Positions 1 to 10,935 of a stretch of DNA of 64,000 bases are shown in pieces. Location of the stretch: NCBI GenBank assembly GCA_949358305.1, contig OX442324.1, forward strand, positions 1-64,000, written 5' to 3'. Position 1 is the first letter of the stretch, and every line of letters begins with the position of its first letter. A model generated the notes under the pieces. The model searched no databases. It had not been told where the DNA came from and was given only the letters and a program-made list of their open reading frames with translations. The translations under genes were made by a program, and so were the position numbers. Source of the DNA: Strigamia acuminata (taxonomy: Eukaryota; Arthropoda; Chilopoda; Geophilomorpha; Linotaeniidae).

Positions 1-690
1 TTTCTTGAATTTCAGCTTTTTAGATATTTTTACATATTAAACTTTCATTTTTTGTGATTTATTAAAAGTTACAGTGTTTTCATGAATTTTAGTGTCTATG
101 ATATTGATATTATCTTTATTCATTGCTATTTAAAGTTTTATTACTTCTCTGTGTCTTATTTCTTTAATTCTTGCTCATTTTGTGTGATTTTGGATGATTT
201 TTAGTGCATTCGTCGATTTACAGATCACTTGCGTAAGACGCGTGACGTCATATTTCTTAATCTAGTTCGGTTGTGTTCAAACTTCTAACCTTTTGTTTGG
301 ACCTTATTCTTGTGTTATGGATAGGTTTTAGAATTGATTTAGACTAATTTGGGGGTGATCTGTCGATTGGTTTGCTTTATTTTTGTCCCGGAACGGTCGT
401 TTTGTCGTTTCGAGCGTTCGTTGTCGGTACGCACTTGTGCGCTGCTGACCGAGTTCATTCCGTTCGGCAAACGATTATTTTCAAGTGTTCTTTTAATAAA
501 TAGTGCTTTTGTTGTAGGAAATTACATTTCCTAATGTTATTTTATTCAATACAGTGTGTATTCTTGATTTTATTCTTGTGTTGAAATTCAAATGTCGTGT
601 TTTGCCGCTCTAGCGGATTTGAAGTGGGCGCCATGTTGGATTTCCCCGCTAATTTCTTTATTTATCCATTTCATTTGTCTTTTTGAAAAT
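1..690. other. AT-rich stretch without a recognisable gene
   Basis: No splice-bounded exon, RNA gene or transposon coding sequence is visible here. The stretch is AT-rich, and the short open frames in it have no recognisable features. Confidence 0.5.
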
Positions 691-779
691 GAATAAACGC
701 CCCGGCGTTTATGCGAGGCAAGCCATAGTTTTTGTAGGTTCTTTCCTGATTAGGGTTACTTGTGACGTGCACGCGCGAG

Positions 780-1310
780 CTCGCCTGAGGACGCCAAAAA
801 AAGCTCAAAAACGCCCCAAAACGCCTGAAAATCGCGCAACTCGAAGCAAAAAATTACAGTTTGAATTCAAATCAAAACTAACCACAAATACATGCTACAA
901 TTAGGTAAATTTTCAAATTTTTTATCAATAAATGATGACTTTCAAGAAGTATGACAACATTTGACAAAATTTAGACCAGTTGCATTTAAAAACTAAAATA
1001 TTTTGTGTTTTACTTCAATTTTAAACCAAAAATGACGTCATTTTTTGTTTAAACCGGCGTTTATTTGAGGCAAACACGCCGCTGAGAACGCCAAAAAATG
1101 CTCAAAAACACTCCAAAAGGCCTGAAAATCGCGCAACTTGAGGCAAAAAATTAATTTTTCATCTTTGTTTCAACTTTTGTGACGTTTAAAATTGTGTTTT
1201 CAAGTTTTATGCCTCAAGTTGCATTGTCATCTGGCGTTTTGGGGCGTTTTGGGGCGTTCGCAGGCGTTTGCACGCGTTTTTTGGCGTTGTCACTCACTCA
1301 AGTGGCCATT
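780..1310. repeat. Inverted repeat made of AAACGCCCC-like units
   Basis: Forward blocks at about 780-880 and 1087-1150 carry runs of AAAACGCCCC-like words ending in a version of CGCAACTCGAAGCAAAAAATT. The block at 1205-1310 is the reverse complement (GCCTCAAGTTGCA, then GGCGTTTTGGGGCG words). This is a foldback arrangement with tandem subunits inside the arms. Confidence 0.6.
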
Positions 1311-1470
1311 TTTAGCCAATTTTCGAAGTAAAAATGGCCTTTTTTTATTAAAATGGCCATTTTCAGCCATTTGTCATAGTAAAAATGGCCATTTTCAGCC
1401 ATTTTTTATAGTAAAAATGGCCATTTTTCATCCAAAATGGCCGTTTTTCATCCAAAATGACCATTTTTAT
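1302..1470. repeat. Tandem self-complementary AAAATGGCCATTTT repeat
   Basis: About six imperfect copies of a unit containing the palindrome AAAATGGCCATTTT, some joined by AGCCATTTTTTATAGT-like spacers. It can fold on itself at many registers. No coding potential beyond low-complexity frames. Confidence 0.6.
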
Positions 1471-1789
1471 CATTGACACGCTATAAAAATGTAACGTTTC
1501 AATGGCGTTTTGACGGAACCGGTAAGTTTTGAAATTTCCCGTGTCCCGTTATTGTGACTCCTCGTCCGGTTTCTCAGAACCGAAACCCTAATACAGGTGA
1601 ATTAGTGACGCCTAATTTGTTTTAACAAATAAAGCAAACAACATCTCGCCTCACTTCCAGTCTTGAAAATTAGTAAACGCCCCGGCGTTTATTCGAGGCA
1701 AGCCGTTGTTTTTACAGTAATTTCCTGGTTAGGGTTATTTTTTTTTTAACTCTTGAAGAAATAAGTTTGTTTTTTTCTCGCCTGCACGC

Positions 1790-2025
1790 GCGAGCTCGCA
1801 TGAGAATGCTAAAAAATAAGCAAAAACGTTCTAAAACGCCCCAAAACGCTTCAAAATGCTCCAAAAAGCCTGAAAATCGTGCCACTCAAAGCAAAAAATT
1901 ATGTTCGCATGTTTTTTGCCTCAAGTTGCACGGTTATCTGGCGTTTTGGTGCGTTCTTGGGGCGTTTTGGTGCGTTCTTGGGGCGTTTTCGGGCGTTTTT
2001 TTGGCGTTGTCACTCACTCCCGCAC
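1790..2025. repeat. Short foldback element with tandem subunits
   Basis: The left arm (about 1790-1905) has AAAACGCCCC-type words and ends GTGCCACTCAAAGCAAAAAATT. The right arm (about 1910-2025) is its inverted counterpart, GCCTCAAGTTGCAC then GGCGTTTTGGTGCG words, ending TTGTCACTCACTC. That end is shared with the repeat near 1300. Almost no spacer separates the arms. Confidence 0.6.
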
Positions 2026-2867
2026 TTTGCTGTCTTGTTTATTACAATTTGGTTTAGCTGTTGTATTTATTTTTATTTGTTTTATGGTTATTTAATGTGT
2101 TTTTGTAGCATTCAAAATGTTTTGTTGCCTAATTTCTCGTTTTGGCGCCAACTGTTTGTTTGACAACGCCGTGTCAGAATTTAGGGATGATTCTGCTTTG
2201 GTTTCTAATTAAAAAAAAAATGTTGTTTTAATTTCAATTGTAACTGCTTATTATAACGTTATTATTAGTATTTTGTAAAGGTTCATTCTTTTTCCATGTT
2301 AATAAAAAATGAAGTAACTTTCGGTGAAAAAAAAAACAGTTAAATGCGGATCAAAATTAAACACACACGAGAAGTTTAATAAACGTCCCGGCGTTTATTC
2401 GAGGCAATACGGTACATTTGTGAAACCCAACTTGGAACCCGAAAATAACGTGGGGCCGTCTGAACACCTGGATTTGAATTTTCGTCTACGCGCGCGCCGA
2501 CGCATGGGGAATGCGGGGTGGGGTTCCTTCCCAGTGTTCCGAACGAGTCAATTTCACCCCGAAAATATCCCGAAATTGCTGATACATGCATTTCGAGCCA
2601 GAAATATTGATCTTCATGTAAATTTTGATTGTTTAGCTTTTTTTTGAAATTTTACAAATTTTTCTCATCTCCTGCCTTCCTCGCTCATTTAACACCAAAA
2701 TGGCCTGCATTGAGGATTTTTCCCATAATCCTTTTCACACGTATGGAGCGCAAACAGTCGCAATAAATGAAATCAGCGGAATTCGGCCTTGAGTTTGCGA
2801 CGCCATCTTGAATACGAGTAACAGCACAGTATGGTGTCAATTATTCGAACTGATCGTAAGGCATGGG

Positions 2868-3062
2868 ACAAAAATTGATTAAAAACGAACAAACATGATT
2901 AAAAATCAACAAAAATCGACTGAAATCGGACAATAATCAATTCAGAATGACAAATAACGATTAAAATTGGCAAAAATTGTCACAAATAGAGAAAAACCGA
3001 TTAAAAATCAGCAAGAAACCAATAGAAATTGATAAAATCAAATAAAAATTAACAAATATCCA
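2868..3062. repeat. Inverted partner of the repeat at 9990-10248
   Basis: A stretch rich in GATTAAAAATCA-like words. It is the reverse complement, with substitutions and small indels, of 9990-10248; the shared core contains TCGGACAATAATCAATTCAG. The two copies lie nearly symmetrically about the centre of the large palindrome at 6.5 kb. Confidence 0.65.
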
Positions 3063-3699
3063 TTTTGTTTGCTTTTAAACAAATTAAGAACTTTGAAAAC
3101 ACACGACAATTTTAAACAGTAAACACCGGGGTCAAATAAGCGCCGCTACTCGTTTAAACACCGGGGAGGTGTTAGTGAAGTGCCTCGAGTGGAGAAATTA
3201 ATAAACGCTCGAGGCACCACGGTAGGCTTATTAAACACAAAATATGAAACGCTCGATCTTCAACAGGCGCACACGCCCGAGAACACCTCGGCATGCCTCA
3301 GCACTCTCCAAGAAACGAGAAAAACCAAGGCAAAAAAAAAAAAAATACACCAAAATTAGGACTAAAATCAAACACACATGGGGCCCGGAAGATTGATAAC
3401 ATCCCGGCATATATTCAAGGCAGTACGCCATGTTTTTTCCACCATTTTGTAAGTTTATTTCAATATTCATAAAGTTTATTGCTTTTTGTATCATTAGTAG
3501 TATTCCCTTGTGTGATGTGGTTTTATAAATATCACACACAACTGCTTCTGCTGTTTTCTTCACGTTTATGCTTCGTGTATGCACGTGAAGCCCTCGCACA
3601 TCTTTTGAGCACCTGTACACATTTGGACACGCTCAAGGTGCTACATCGCGCGCTCAAACGCACTAGATCGCGCGCGCAAACGCGCTACATCACGCATAT

Positions 3700-4091
3700 T
3701 AGGGATAAGAACAGACCGGGATAGGGACTGGACTGGTAATGTTTGCCCTATGCGGATACGGGACGGGACGGGATTACAGTTGCTAAATTCGTACTGCGAG
3801 GCGGAGACAATTTTCTAATTCCAGTTGTTATTTATCACTATTAAGCCTAATATTGAGCCTGATAATGCTAAAATAAAGTAAATAAACAACAACAACAAAC
3901 TCATTATTAAAAGTAAATTACACTGTATGACCAAAATATTGTTGTTTCTTTACTTTATTTTAGCATTATTAGGCCTAATATTAGGCTTAATACTGATTTA
4001 TTTCAATTATGCAATCATACGCGCGTATTACGCTAACGTAATGGACCCGGGACGGGTCGGGACCCGAAAATTGGTCCCGTTCTCATCCCTA
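3700..4091. mobile_element. hAT-like MITE with 8-bp target duplication
   Basis: A 392-bp element with no coding sequence. Its ends are inverted: TAGGGATAAGAAC on the left and GTTCTCATCCCTA on the right. The arms continue inward as a long imperfect inverted repeat, with TAAGCCTAATATT-like words and an AAATAAAGTAAA block mirrored around 3915. The flanks are a perfect 8-bp direct repeat, ACGCATAT, at 3692-3699 and 4092-4099. The 8-bp duplication and TAGGGATG-type end fit the hAT superfamily; that assignment is an inference from end sequence and duplication length. Confidence 0.85.
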
Positions 4092-4308
4092 ACGCATATA
4101 TATATCGCAGACATATCGCGCCCACGACAAAGCACAAACCCATGGCAGTCACCAAAGAATATTTACGCCGCTTCCACGCACGTTTTATTTTCTCACAGGC
4201 CTCTACACATTTAACTTGCGCGCGCACTTGCTACGTGCTCGTGTGGTCACAATAAATACCTAATTTTCATTAAAATAACGAATGAACGAAATCACTTCAA
4301 CCACACTT

Positions 4309-7300
4309 GCTACGGTCGACGCATCGACGGCGATTCGCATGCGTTACCCCAAATACCGATAAAAAATCGCAGAAAACACTAATCCCGACCCAAAAACCGC
4401 CAAAATTACCCTCAACACACGCCAACAACCTTCCACCACTTAAATTACACCGGAAAAAAACAATTTCAAACCGAAAAATCAACAAAAAAGGCCAAAAAAA
4501 TATTGCAAACAAAGAGAAAAGATCAATTATCGAGGCAAATCCCCACCACAAAACAACGCATCGCCGGTATACACTTAAGCGTACAGTGCACAACACTACT
4601 GTTTATTTTCAATGATCCAATAAATAAAATTTGAAACAAAGTTGAGTGGAATTGTACGTTTCTTGTATATTAAAGTTTTTATTTTGTTTGTTTACACTTA
4701 ATTTTTTTTTTCCATCATAGAATGGCGACTCGATACTTTTGTAGCTCGAATTCACTTCGTAAACGTGGTCGGTGTTCATCACGCGTCAATGCGCTCGTGC
4801 AATAGTATAGGCGCGCATACGATTTGATGCGCGCAAAACTTGCAAAACTTGCACGGAATTTGGGCAATTTTTGACAAATTTCAGCAGATTTTTGCCTGTA
4901 TTTGACAAATTTCAGAAGATTTTTGCCTATATTTGACAAATTTCAGAAGATTTCCTCAATCCTCAAACATTTGCTGAAATTTCTCATAAAATTTCTAAAA
5001 TTAATTGAAATTTGTCTGAAATTTGTCTGGAATTTGTCAAATATTGTCAAAAATCCGTGGAAATTTGTCAAATACTGGCAAAAATCCATGTAAATTTGTC
5101 AAAAATTGCCATAATTCGGTGCAAATTGTGTTAGATATTGGAAAAATTTATTTTAACGCTTCCAACGCGCCAGTAAATCGCGCGTGCACACGCATGGATT
5201 TTTCGTCATAGTTGGATGCGCGCAAACCTCACGTAACTTGCGCCAAAATTTGGCAATTTTTGACAAATTTCAGCAGATTTTTGCCAGTATTTGACAAATT
5301 TCCACTGATTTTTGACAATATTTGACCCAACAACTGCGCCACGTTCCAGGCGCCGGTTTAGGCATTTTAGACCCGTTTTAGACCGTTTTAGATGGCGAAA
5401 ACGTTCTCTCCATCATTTTCTACCCCTGGGTGAGGTTTTCAGCGTTCATGATTGATGAAAAAGCTGTTTTCTAACTAGCTGTCCCATTGCTAGTTTTGGC
5501 GTCAGGTTTTAGCAACCTTCCGATCCGACTCTGTCGTCTGCACGACCTCCAAGACTGTTTTAGGGTTAATTTGAGTCAAATAATTCATTCTGGGGGTTGT
5601 TTTGGGTTTTTTACAAGTGTGTTTTTGTAGTTTTTATTGGTTTCAAACATTGTCAATTCTTTATACAAGTGTAACTTTCATTTCTCTGTATTTTGAGAAC
5701 TTTGCATTGCAGCAAAGTTCATTTCTTGCCCCTTAATTATTGTGTAATTGTTGGTTTTCAAGCCCGTTTTTTAACAATAACTTTATTTGAAGTGCCTATT
5801 GTTTCAGGCACGTGCTTCCACGTGCCTTTTATTGTTGAGCAATTTCTTGGGCAGTTGCGCTCCTGTTGCTAGCATTGCCGCGCGTTCTCCGCGCGTGTAC
5901 TCGCGCGTTTCGCATCACACACATTCGGGTTCGATGGCCTATCGCGGCGGCACATTGTGTGGCATAGCGCGGCACGTTGCAATTACGTGACGTGGCACGT
6001 TGCTGTTACGTGACGCGATAGCCAGTATTTAAGCAGGGGATTCCATCATCGTTTACACAAATGCGCATTGCAACGTGGAGGCGCATTCGAGTCCTTTTCC
6101 CAAGCGAAATCGTATTCGATTCGCTTTCGAATCGAATACGAGTTTTGTCCTTTTTCAACGCGAAATCGTATTCGATTCGCTTTCGAATCGTATACGAGAT
6201 GGTCGATGATTTTTGTTTCCCGGACTTTGATTCGTATTCGAGTTGTTACGAGTTCGTATTTTGATCGTATTCGTATTCGAATCGAATTCGAATCGTATTC
6301 GAATCGAATACGAATCGAATTCGAGTCGTATTCGAGATGGTCGATGATTTCCACTCGCTCGTATACGCGTTGTATACGAGCTCGTATTTTGATCGTAATC
6401 GTAAACAAATCGTTTACAAGTCGTATACAAGTTGTATACGACGTGTATACACCTCGTATACGAACGAAGTTTGTGAAAACACAATTTCCAAATAAGACGT
6501 ATGTGACTACTATGTGTTTTCATGTCGTAGTAAGTATCCGGTGGATTTTCCAAACTTCGTTCGTATACGAGGTGTATACACGTCGTATACAACTTGTATA
6601 CGACTTGTAAACGATTCGTTTACGATTACGATCAAAATACGAGCTCGTATACAACGCGTATACGAGCGAGTGGAAATCATCGACCATCTCGAATACGACT
6701 CGAATTCGATTCGTATTCGATTCGAATACGATTCGAATTCGATTCGAATACGAATACGATCAAAATACGAACTCGTAACAACTCGAATACGAATCAAAGT
6801 CCGGGAAACAAAAATCATCGACCATCTCGTATACGATTCGAAAGCGAATCGAATACGATTTCGCGTTGAAAAAGGACAAAACTCGTATTCGATTCGAAAG
6901 CGAATCGAATACGATTTCGCTTGGGAAAAGGACTCGAATGCGCCTCCACGTTGCAATGCGCATTTGTGTAAACGATGATGGAATCCCCTGCTTAAATACT
7001 GGCTATCGCGTCACGTAACAGCAACGTGCCACGTCACGTAATTGCAACGTGCCGCGCTATGCCACACAATGTGCCGCCGCGATAGGCCATCGAACCCGAA
7101 TGTGTGTGATGCGAAACGCGCGAGTACACGCGCGGAGAACGCGCGGCAATGCTAGCAACAGGAGCGCAACTGCCCAAGAAATTGCTCAACAATAAAAGGC
7201 ACGTGGAAGCACGTGCCTGAAACAATAGGCACTTCAAATAAAGTTATTGTTAAAAAACGGGCTTGAAAACCAACAATTACACAATAATTAAGGGGCAAGA

Positions 7301-8720
7301 AATGAACTTTGCTGCAATGCAAAGTTCTCAAAATACAGAGAAATGAAAGTTACACTTGTATAAAGAATTGACAATGTTTGAAACCAATAAAAACTACAAA
7401 AACACACTTGTAAAAAACCCAAAACAACCCCCAGAATGAATTATTTGACTCAAATTAACCCTAAAACAGTCTTGGAGGTCGTGCAGACGACAGAGTCGGA
7501 TCGGAAGGTTGCTAAAACCTGACGCCAAAACTAGCAATGGGACAGCTAGTTAGAAAACAGCTTTTTCATCAATCATGAACGCTGAAAACCTCACCCAGGG
7601 GTAGAAAATGATGGAGAGAACGTTTTCGCCATCTAAAACGGTCTAAAACGGGTCTAAAATGCCTAAACCGGCGCCTGGAACGTGGCGCAGTTGTTGGGTC
7701 AAATATTGTCAAAAATCAGTGGAAATTTGTCAAATACTGGCAAAAATCTGCTGAAATTTGTCAAAAATTGCCAAATTTTGGCGCAAGTTACGTGAGGTTT
7801 GCGCGCATCCAACTATGACGAAAAATCCATGCGTGTGCACGCGCGATTTACTGGCGCGTTGGAAGCGTTAAAATAAATTTTTCCAATATCTAACACAATT
7901 TGCACCGAATTATGGCAATTTTTGACAAATTTACATGGATTTTTGCCAGTATTTGACAAATTTCCACGGATTTTTGACAATATTTGACAAATTCCAGACA
8001 AATTTCAGACAAATTTCAATTAATTTTAGAAATTTTATGAGAAATTTCAGCAAATGTTTGAGGATTGAGGAAATCTTCTGAAATTTGTCAAATATAGGCA
8101 AAAATCTTCTGAAATTTGTCAAATACAGGCAAAAATCTGCTGAAATTTGTCAAAAATTGCCCAAATTCCGTGCAAGTTTTGCAAGTTTTGCGCGCATCAA
8201 ATTGTATGCGCGCCTATACTATTGCACGAGCGCATTGACGCGTGATGAACACCGACCACGTTTACGAAGTGAATTCGAGCTACAAAAGTATCGAGTCGCC
8301 ATTCTATGATGGAAAAAAAAAATTAAGTGTAAACAAACAAAATAAAAACTTTAATATACAAGAAACGTACAATTCCACTCAACTTTGTTTCAAATTTTAT
8401 TTATTGGATCATTGAAAATAAACAGTAGTGTTGTGCACTGTACGCTTAAGTGTATACCGGCGATGCGTTGTTTTGTGGTGGGGATTTGCCTCGATAATTG
8501 ATCTTTTCTCTTTGTTTGCAATATTTTTTTGGCCTTTTTTGTTGATTTTTCGGTTTGAAATTGTTTTTTTCCGGTGTAATTTAAGTGGTGGAAGGTTGTT
8601 GCGTGTGTTGAGGGTAATTTTGGCGGTTTTTGGGTCGGGATTAGTGTTTTCAGCGATTTTTTATCGGTATTTGGGGTTTGATGCAGCGGATAGCGCATGC
8701 GAATCGCCGTCGACCGTAGC
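4309..8720. repeat. Giant palindrome (foldback element 1)
   Basis: Arms of about 2.16 kb (4309-6470 and 6550-8720) are inverted copies of one another, nearly identical apart from small differences at the outer ends. A spacer of about 79 bp (6471-6549) separates them. The outer arm carries many short words such as AAATTTGTCAAA. The inner 450 bp is made of nested self-complementary words such as TTCGAATCGAATACGA. There is no transposase or other plausible protein; mirrored open frames in the arms are a by-product of the composition. The outer edges are GCTACGGTCGAC and GTCGACCGTAGC. The architecture resembles Foldback-type DNA elements, but no known family is recognised. Confidence 0.85.
6471..6549. 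other. Central spacer shared by both large palindromes
   Basis: The non-palindromic centre contains AAATAAGACGTATGTGACTA and GTCGTAGTAAGTATCC. The same sequence occupies the centre of the second foldback at about 11862-11940, so the two structures have a common origin. Confidence 0.8.
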
Positions 8721-8724
8721 ATTA

Positions 8725-9990
8725 GCAATTGCAACGTGCCGCGCTATGCCACACAATGTGCCGCCGCGATAGGCCATCGAATCCGAATGTGTGTGATGCG
8801 AAACGCGAGTACGCGCGCGGAGAACGCGCGGCAATGCTAGCAACAGGAGCGCAACTGCCCAAGAAATTGCTCAACAATAAAAGGCACGTGGAAGCACGTG
8901 CCTGAAACAATAGGCACTTCAAATAAAGTTATTGTTAAAAAACGGGCTTCAAAACCAACAATTACACAATAATTAAGGGGCAAGAAATGAACTTTGCTGC
9001 AATGCAAAGTTCTCAAAATACAGAGAAATGAAAGTTACACTTGTATAAAGAATTGACAATGTTTGAAACCAATAAAAACTACAAAAACACACTTGTAAAA
9101 AACCCAAAACAACCCCCAGAATGAATTATTTGACTCAAATTAACCCTAAAACAGTCTTGGAGGTCGTGCAGACGACAGAGTCGGATCGGAAGGTTGCTAA
9201 AACCTGACGCCAAAACTAGCAATGGGACAGCTAGTTAGAAAACAGCTTTTTCATCAATCATGAACGCTGAAAACCTCACCCAGGGGTAGAAAATGATGGA
9301 GAGAACGTTTTCGCCATCTAAAACGGTCTAAAACGGGTCTAAAATGCCTAAACCGGCGCCTGGAACGTGGCGCAGTTGTTGGGTCAAATATTGTCAAAAA
9401 TCAGTGGAAATTTGTCAAATATAGGCAAAAATCTGCTGAAATTTGTCAAAAATTGACCAAATTCCGTGCAAGTTTTGCAAGTTTTGTGCGCATCAAGCCA
9501 TGCGCGCCTATACTATTGCACGAGCGCATTGACGCGTGATGAAAACCGACCACGTTTATATCAGTGAATTCGAGCTACAAAAGTATCGAATCGCCATTCT
9601 AGTATGGAACAAAAAAAATTAAAAAATAAAAACTTTAATATACGAGAAACGTACAATTCCACTCAACTTTGTTTCAAATTTTATTTATTGGATCATTAAA
9701 AATAAACAGTAGTGTTGTGCACTGTACACTTAAATGTATACCGCAGTACAAGTACCGCGGTCCCGGTACTGCACCGGTACACGTAAAAACGCGAGTTTCT
9801 CAAATTTAAAAAGTTGATGTCGGCGGCGATGCGTTGTTTTGTGGTGAGAATTTGCCTCGAGAATTGATCTTATCTCTTTGTTTGCAATATTTTTTTTGGC
9901 ATTCTTTGTTGATTTTTCGGTTTGAATTTGTTTTTTTCCGGTGTAATTTGAGTGGTGGAAGGTTGTTGGGGTGTGTTGAGGGCAATTTTG
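8725..9990. repeat. Partial third arm of foldback element 1
   Basis: Starting at CAATTGCAACGTGCCGCG, this repeats the right arm (about 7040-8660) in the same orientation. It has an internal deletion in the AAATTTGTC array, small substitutions and an insertion near 9740-9825. Lying directly after the complete palindrome, it looks like a further element copy or a tandem duplication of the right arm. Confidence 0.75.
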
Positions 9991-10248
9991 GTTATTTGTT
10001 GATTTTTAATTGATTTAATCGTTTTCTGTTTGTTTTTGCTGGTTTTTAATCGATTTTTCTGTATTTTTGGTCAATTTTTACCAATTGTAATTGTTATTTG
10101 TCATTCTGAATTGATTATTGTCCGATTTTATTCGATTATTGTCAGATTTCAGTCGATTTTTGTCGATTTCTAATCAATGTTTATACATTTCTTATCAAGT
10201 TTTGTATATTTTTGTTGATTTTTAATCATATTTGTTCCTTTTTAATCA
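9990..10248. repeat. Inverted partner of the repeat at 2868-3062
   Basis: Reverse complement, with differences, of 2868-3062. Made of TGATTTTTAATCG-like words. No gene is visible. Confidence 0.6.
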
Positions 10249-10249
10249 A

Positions 10250-10617
10250 AGTCGAAAACGAGTTGTAAATGCGTTCGTATGCGACGCGAACGCGTATTGG
10301 AGTCGATTCCAAGTTCGTATTCCATCGCGAACGCGCATTTGAGACGTAAACAAGTTTATCTTTTTCACTCTCGCTTGATCCCCCTTTATCGCGCCTCATT
10401 GCTCCTGTGAAAAAAAATATATGAGAATGCACAGAAATGAACCTTCCAATACTTACATGAAAATTGGCAACCTTGACACAAAACAGTCTATCGACACTCC
10501 CAACACCACCCCGGACATTTTTCGGAAGAGTTTGGTCCACCCGGAATCCGCAGAATAGTCTCCCCCGAAATGCGGATTTCGCGGACGCCAATCCGCGAAA
10601 AGGATAAAAAATTTCCA
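10250..10617. repeat. Direct repeat, left copy, flanking foldback 2
   Basis: About 360 bp that recurs in the same orientation at 13148-13497, including TTGGAGTCGATTCC, CAGAAATGAACCTTCCAATA and GCCAATCCGCGAAAAGGATA. The pair brackets the 56-bp arrays. It could be a long terminal direct repeat or a pre-existing repeat into which the foldback inserted. Confidence 0.75.
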
Positions 10618-10935
10618 ATGTATAAACTTTATTTCTGTTTTCAGTTTCCTGATATGATTAAAGAAAATCCTAAATATTATTTCCAAACATTTATCAAATT
10701 CTTTTCAAAAGCAGTTGTGGAGGCGTCTACTACGAACGAGTCATCGTGGGCGTCAAATTTGAATATTTTTAACTTTCTGCGTTTGCACGAATTCGCAGAA
10801 TTCGTCCACTGGCATCGTGGCGACGCATGGTCGACATTTTGTATTCATATGTGACGCGCACTCTATTTACTCACGTAGAACACACGAATCGCGCGCGTCA
10901 ACGCGCACATGTAAATTTAGTTTCACTGAATCGCG
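10618..10935. other. Unassigned stretch
   Basis: No gene or repeat is recognised between the left direct repeat and the 56-bp array. A frame of 94 codons (10570-10854) starts inside the repeat and has no family features. Confidence 0.4.

Larger units (their letters stand above)
692..3417. repeat. Dispersed 22-bp palindrome family
   Basis: A near-perfect palindrome built on AATAAACGCC and GGCGTTTATT around a CC centre recurs at about 692-712, 1672-1692 and 2378-2399. A half copy lies at 1055 and decayed copies near 3197 and 3395. Each is followed by a version of CGAGGCA. Copies at 692 and 1672 also share about 50 bp downstream (ending in TTAGGGTTA), so they are ends of a dispersed repeat, not chance palindromes. 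The intervening sequence holds no gene. Confidence 0.65.

Noticed and set aside
6046-6978. Arg/Ile/Tyr-rich frames in the palindrome core
   Set aside because: Same frame occurs mirrored on the other strand; product of CGAATCG-type words.
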